DNA of 64,000 nt from Pagrus major (lineage: Eukaryota; Chordata; Actinopteri; Spariformes; Sparidae): the NCBI RefSeq assembly GCF_040436345.1, contig NC_133218.1, forward strand, positions 25,470,710 to 25,534,709, in the 5' to 3' direction. The stretch's first letter is position 1; each line of letters opens with the position of its first letter. The notes under the pieces were generated by a model that was given only the letters and a program-made list of their open reading frames with translations, was not told where the DNA came from and ran no database searches. The translations under genes and the position numbers were made by a program. Positions 59,405 through 64,000 of this stretch are shown one piece after another.

Positions 59405-59635
59405 CCTTAAAGGACAACACAGTTTCATACTGTTTTACTTTGTTTACGTTTGGCGGACCCTGCCACCATTCAAACAGTGTTGTGGGGACCACATTTTCCT
59501 CTGAGAACAGCTTGATTATTCACTTATGGAAAAAACAAATAGTTGAGTTTGTATTATTACCTAATTGATATTGTAAATTAAAAAAGTTAAAGTTTGAATT
59601 TATTCTACAAAACGACATAGTGCCCCTTTAAGGAG
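59405..59635. repeat. teleost interspersed repeat, inverted copy
   Basis: Inverted relative to 14340-14530: 'actgttttactttgtttac', 'ggcggaccctgccacc', 'attttcctctgagaacag' and 'acatagtgcccctttaa'. Confidence 0.6.
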
Positions 59636-59739
59636 GAAAGCAGCGCAGTTCATAAAGTTGAATTTATTATTTTAAGGCGGCAAAACGTCTGAATTTGTTA
59701 TATACCTACAATTATCACTCAGGTTCTTTGGAAAGTAAG

Positions 59740-60620
59740 TACATTTACGCAAGTATTACTTAATTACAATCTTGATGTGCTTTTACTTTACTTAAATATT
59801 TCTATTTTATGCTACTTTATATTTCTACTCCACTGCCTTTTGGAAGCCAATAGTTTACTTAATACTTAACTACGTTTATTTGACAATAGTAGTTACTTTG
59901 CAGGTTATAATTAATAATACAAAATAGGGCTGCACAATTAATCACAAAATAATCGAAAACACAATATGACTAAGTGCAATATCCAAATCGCAAGAACTGC
60001 AATTATTTTATAAAAGTAAAATATGTCACAAAACAGTGTTTTAATGAAATTGTTTAGTGCTGCAGAGATGCTCTGGCCTACAGAGCTTGTTCTCCAGATG
60101 TAATAAAACATGTATGTTTGGCAGAGACTGGGAGAAATGCCACATCATCATGATTTAGTTTTTCAATGTCAATGAAAATTGTGATGTGAAGTTTAATCAT
60201 CCATAATAATCATGAATTATATCGCAATGGCAATATCTGTCAAAATAATCACAATATAATATATAAGTAATACACTTTTTGACCATATCGTGCAGCCCTA
60301 ATACAAAATATAAATGAACAAATACATTACAATGTAAAATTATGGATAAAACTACTCTACACCATATAATATATAGTGAAGTTTGCCAGCCTTAACCACC
60401 TGCAACATTACTTACACATACTGTAAACTCATCACTTACTATAATCAAAGGGATATTATACAGGCTACATTATTATATCTGAAATAAACCAACTACTTCT
60501 TGGTACTTTAAGTATCTAACTTTTTTATCGGACTTTTACTTGTAACAGAATATGTTTACAATGTTAAATTGCTACTTTTATTTAAGTCAATGATCTGAGT
60601 ACTCCTTCCTCCACTGCTGA
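59740..60620. repeat. teleost interspersed repeat, copy 3, split by an insertion
   Basis: The left part (59740-59926) reads 'taaatatttctattttatgc' and 'tttctactccactgcctttt'; the right part (60299-60620) reads 'tctaacttttttatcggact' and 'ctgagtactccttcctccac'. The family is that of 19290-19790; the copy is interrupted by the element at 59927-60298. Confidence 0.55.
59927..60298. mobile_element. 372-bp hAT-like MITE nested in another repeat
   Basis: Terminal inverted repeats gggctgcac and gtgcagccc, flanked by the direct repeat taatacaaaata on both sides (59915-59926 and 60299-60310), which marks the insertion. The interior has 'atatgactaagtgcaatatc' and 'caatatctgtcaaaataatc'. It is non-coding. 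Confidence 0.8.
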
Positions 60621-61168
60621 CACGAGGCAGTAATTCAGTGGGAGATAATTCAATAGTGTAATCTGTCCTTCCAGATAATGAAAAATATGTCATATGGTTC
60701 GCAGTTCTCATGTCAATGTTTCCTCCACATTCATTCAGCAGTGGTGGACCACCACAGTAAAGAGCTTTACCACAACAATCGTCATGATCTAGATAAGAAA
60801 ACAAAACAAAAAAGACACAAACAAACATGAGGTCCCACTACATGTAAGTAGCCCTTTAATCATGATCAAATAACTAAATGTAAACAATAGTGCTCAAATC
60901 ACTCATAGCAGCAGAACCAAAACTAAGACCAACAAGACTGGATGCTGAACAAACACCAAAAATGACCCCTGCCCACACCGCTACAAAACAATTACAAAGG
61001 AGACATTGCGTGTCGGTATGGATGATCAAAATCTGTTAGTTATCTAGAATTTTATGTAATTTGTTATTTAAAATACAAAACATCTGACTGAGTGGGATAA
61101 ACACTTAAACGTCGCTAATTTATATTAACTGCTGAGGCTATAAAATGTCAGAGTACCTTGAGCCTGGT

Positions 61169-61603
61169 GTCATCAACAAATGAAAAAAACAACTAGTTTG
61201 TAATTTACAACAATATAAGATTTTGATATCTTCACAGTTGATACACTCAAGCTACCTCTCATAAATCATTTTGTTAAACATTACTCTGGGTCTGACTGTG
61301 ATCTGCTGTTTGAAGACGGTTCAACTGCTGCTCACATAAACTAGCACGAAAAACAATTTGATGTCGCTGTTTTTCTCCATACAAGATATAAATGTATTTC
61401 ATAATTTACTTAAAACCATTGATTGATTGTTTTCGATTAGTTTTCTGTTGACTTATTGTTTTGTTACATTTTTGAACTCACTGATTTAACCGAGCTGACA
61501 TACATATAACTAATCCTAAACTAGTGCTAATTTATAAGCATGTTTTTTATACTTTGAGCTTGTATTTACGATAAAGCCGAGGTCTTAAAGATTCCCCCAG
61601 CAA
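61169..61603. repeat. 440-bp direct repeat, copy B
   Basis: Second copy of 58098-58537, same orientation, about 3.07 kb downstream, inside the inferred cmtr2 intron 1. Small indels and substitutions separate the two copies. Confidence 0.9.
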
Positions 61604-62087
61604 ATCTGAAATGATTAGTTTAGATTTAATAAATAGTTTTAGTAATTAAGTATCTAAAGTTATCTAAAATCTCTTTATCACCTTTCTTAATCTCTTGTAT
61701 GGATAAAACATTAACATCAGGCTGTTTTTCTCTCTTGTGTATTTTAACGTTCACAAACAGAGCAGCGCAGACGACTTTCATACACAGAAGCAGTGCTTAA
61801 CAACAGTTTGATTTATGAGGAATAATTGATGAATGTGCTGCCATTAGCTATACACCATATATTGCCTTTCACTGCAGACTAATCAAGAAATGACCCAGAA
61901 ATCCGTTCTCCTGCCCAGTGTTGTCATCTAAATCACGTGCACGCCAGCAGAGGATTAGCTCTGGGGTTAATTTGATTCTGACTGTAAATCTTATTTGTGT
62001 CATCAATTAGAAATCTCTCAATAATTACATGAAGTGTTATGAACTTATTTTTAGCACACTCCGATGGTCTAGTAAAAGGTCATACTG

Positions 62088-62115
62088 TCATCATCATCAT
62101 CATCATCATCATCAC
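62088..62115. repeat. (CAT)n microsatellite
   Basis: About nine perfect CAT/TCA units. Confidence 0.95.
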
Positions 62116-62226
62116 AGATTGATCTGAATATACTGTTAGTTTTTGAAGACCGACCTCCTGCATCAGTGGTAAACAGACACAATGTTGCTTTTTGATTAAA
62201 CCACATATCTCAAAATTTGGCTTGAG

Positions 62227-62440
62227 ATAGGGCTGCATGATTAAACAAAAATGTTATCGAAATCGCAGTGTGACCAAGTGCAATATCCAAAGTGCAGGAG
62301 CTGCAGTTTCTTTGATGGGAGTAAAATCTGTCATATTGTACCGCTATGAATAAAGCATTGTGCTGATGCAGAGATTCACACCCTACAAATCATATTCATA
62401 TTCCAGGTGTAAGGGAACATGCTTGTTTAGTCTCACTCAT
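62227..62440. mobile_element. second, partial copy of the gggctgcac MITE
   Basis: Begins agggctgcatgattaa and shares 'gaccaagtgcaatatccaaa' and 'gctgcagtttctt' with 59927-60298. The right end is not recognisable. Confidence 0.6.
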
Positions 62441-63766
62441 TTCGGAAATGATTATATCATTATCTGGCACAAGTGTTGTCTTTTCCTAGTTTTAAGGGCT
62501 GCATTACAGTAAAGTGGTGTTATTTTCTGAACTTACCCGACTGTTCTACTTGTTCTAACACTTGCCTTTACCCACTTATTCATTATATCAACATTACTGA
62601 TGATTATTTAGCAAAAATGTAATTGTGTTAATATTTTGTGATAGTACCAACTCTACAATATTGTTGCAGTATTGGTCAAAAATATTATGATATTTTATTT
62701 TGTCACTCAATCCGTGCATTTATAAAGTCCAAGATATATATTATGTATCACTTGACATTCTTCTGAGGTCATTAAATCATTTAAAAACTCACTGGGTTAT
62801 CTGAAAAATGAATTGTCACTGGTTGCAACAGTATGACATTTTCAAGGTATGATGACCATCTCAGAAAATATCTGGGTTTCATGGTATCACGGAATAGGGT
62901 AGTATTTTTTTATTATAATAGTAGTTACAGTGACCTTTAAAAGATTTTTTTGGTTGAACAAAATTATAATTTTACAAAATACAATGCCCTGTCAGATATG
63001 AAACTTGATTTAAACATGAAATACATATATTTGAACACACTAATACAGTAGAATTACTCAGAATATCTCAGATAAGCAAATTAATCAGATTTTGTACTGC
63101 GGTACAGTATACCGCTGTAACCCTACTCATAAGGCAGAAAAATTAGTCTAAATCGTCCAAATAACTTGAAAAAGATATGCCAGTGTCATTTTTAAAAATG
63201 TTATTAGAAGAGACTGTGTGTTACCAGAATCCAACTGACGTCTTTTTAGGTTGTTTATTTTGACAAACATTAAAATAATTACTCATATATGAAACCAAGA
63301 CAGGCAACATTTTCCAAGCTACAACAAGAGTTTGAAATGTTGATAAGATATGCCAAGTTTGAAATATTCGAGTCTTATAAGAAGAACCTGCATGCTGTAG
63401 TAGAGTTGGAGGAAATCTCTTGTTATTCTGAGCTCTGGCCCGGCGAAGTAATCACCAGTATTTACAGTCTGCTCTGTTACCCGAGGGCACCACATCACAA
63501 TGAGTTGACATTAGTAATTCAACACCACTCATGCATGTAGAGAAAAATGAAGGGTTGCAGAGCTCGGCCCCTCGGTTTAATTCACTGTGAAATGTTCTGT
63601 TTGCAGATGTTTTTGTTAAGACTCTACCTGTGCTATTAGTGCAGGTCAGATAAACACTCAACAGTCTGGTGGATTACATCAAAACAGACAATGGATCATA
63701 CAGATGTGTTTTATTATCAGAGCATTTCTAACTCCTGTTGTTGTTCTGCTACAACAGGTGCAGAGG

Positions 63767-64000
63767 ATGAGCTCAGGCCATGGGACAAGAAGAAAAGTTG
63801 GCAAGCCGCAGCATATCACCAACATGGTGGCATTTGACCCTGAAACACAGACTGAGATTCATGCTCTTTTTAGTAAAGTTAAAACCTATGTGAAACCATC
63901 CAATGGGGAGTGGAGCCTCCCTGACCCAAACGTTGCTCTCAGACACTCTGCGGAGGAACACAGCCGGCTGCAGGCCCTGAAGGCATCACTGAACGCCGTA
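63767..64000 (+). CDS. cmtr2: cap-specific mRNA (nucleoside-2'-O-)-methyltransferase 2, N-terminal part
   Basis: Cap-2 methyltransferase: methylates the 2'-O of the second transcribed nucleotide of capped mRNA. Only the first 78 codons are in the window, and the frame is still open at base 64000. The peptide MSSGHGTRRKVGKPQHI is followed by FDPETQTEIHALFSK and NGEWSLPDPNVALRHS, then LQALKASLNAV. This parallels human CMTR2 (FSPDILADIFELFAK, NNEWQLPDP, LDLKNSLNEV). The Rossmann methyltransferase domain with its K-D-K-E residues lies beyond the window. The exon begins after an acceptor at 63756-63757, so about 9 bases of 5' UTR precede the ATG. In mammals the whole coding region is one exon, which fits. 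Confidence 0.9.
   Translation, partial: MSSGHGTRRKVGKPQHITNMVAFDPETQTEIHALFSKVKTYVKPSNGEWSLPDPNVALRHSAEEHSRLQALKASLNAV

Larger units (their letters stand above)
58916..63757 (+). other. cmtr2: cmtr2 intron 1 (inferred), repeat-rich
   Basis: It carries repeats at 59405-59635, 59740-60620, 61169-61603, 62088-62115 and 62227-62440, and a degraded element around 62770-63130 (tgcggtacagtataccgctg). ORFs within (59030-59233, 60556-60828, 63289-63540) are not supported by any similarity I can see. Confidence 0.45.

Noticed and set aside
63289-63540. 83-codon ORF just upstream of cmtr2 as a possible 5' coding exon
   Set aside because: It ends in a stop before the cmtr2 acceptor, and cmtr2 already has a start codon whose context and protein match the family.

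Overview
The window is a gene-dense piece of a teleost fish chromosome, probably from a percomorph. The evidence is vertebrate spliced genes with compact introns, protein sequences close to human orthologues, and many short non-autonomous repeats of types I recognise from teleost genomes. Eight protein-coding genes can be supported. In order they are gnao1 (+, 3' part only), cog4 (-), a gene for a protein with three BED zinc fingers (-), gfod2 (-), thap11 (+, intronless), nrn1l (+), slc38a8 (+) and cmtr2 (+, only the first 78 codons inside the window). Every exon chain listed here was built from splice signals and reading-frame phase, and each complete one closes in frame.

Layout. 1-3569: the last six coding exons of the Go alpha subunit gene, followed by about 1.5 kb of 3' UTR. 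5990-15136: the 19 coding exons of cog4, tail to tail with gnao1. 16334-19076: a four-exon BED-finger gene on the same strand as cog4, with a tandemly duplicated exon. 22826-25491: gfod2, with a probable long 3' UTR below it and 5' UTR exons reaching about 27 kb. 30092-30925: thap11, with a GC-rich coding region. 36886-40600: nrn1l. 45710-52158: slc38a8, 10 coding exons. 52.5-58.8 kb: intergenic. 58.8-64 kb: cmtr2 promoter, non-coding first exon, a 4.8 kb intron filled with repeats, and the start of the coding exon.

The genes do not form one pathway. Their cellular roles are neuronal G-protein signalling (gnao1), Golgi tethering (cog4), transcription (the BED gene, thap11), an oxidoreductase-like secreted or matrix protein (gfod2), a GPI-anchored neuritin (nrn1l), amino-acid transport in eye and brain (slc38a8) and mRNA cap methylation (cmtr2). 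What links them is ancestry: human orthologues of all seven named genes lie on chromosome 16q, and gfod2, thap11 and nrn1l keep their human order in 16q22.1. No virus-like element, CRISPR, operon or bacterial-type system is present. The most unusual features are the three-BED-finger gene, a pair of THAP11/ZNF143-type motifs just upstream of thap11 itself, (TG)n runs directly before two consecutive slc38a8 splice acceptors, and a 440-bp direct repeat on either side of the cmtr2 first exon.
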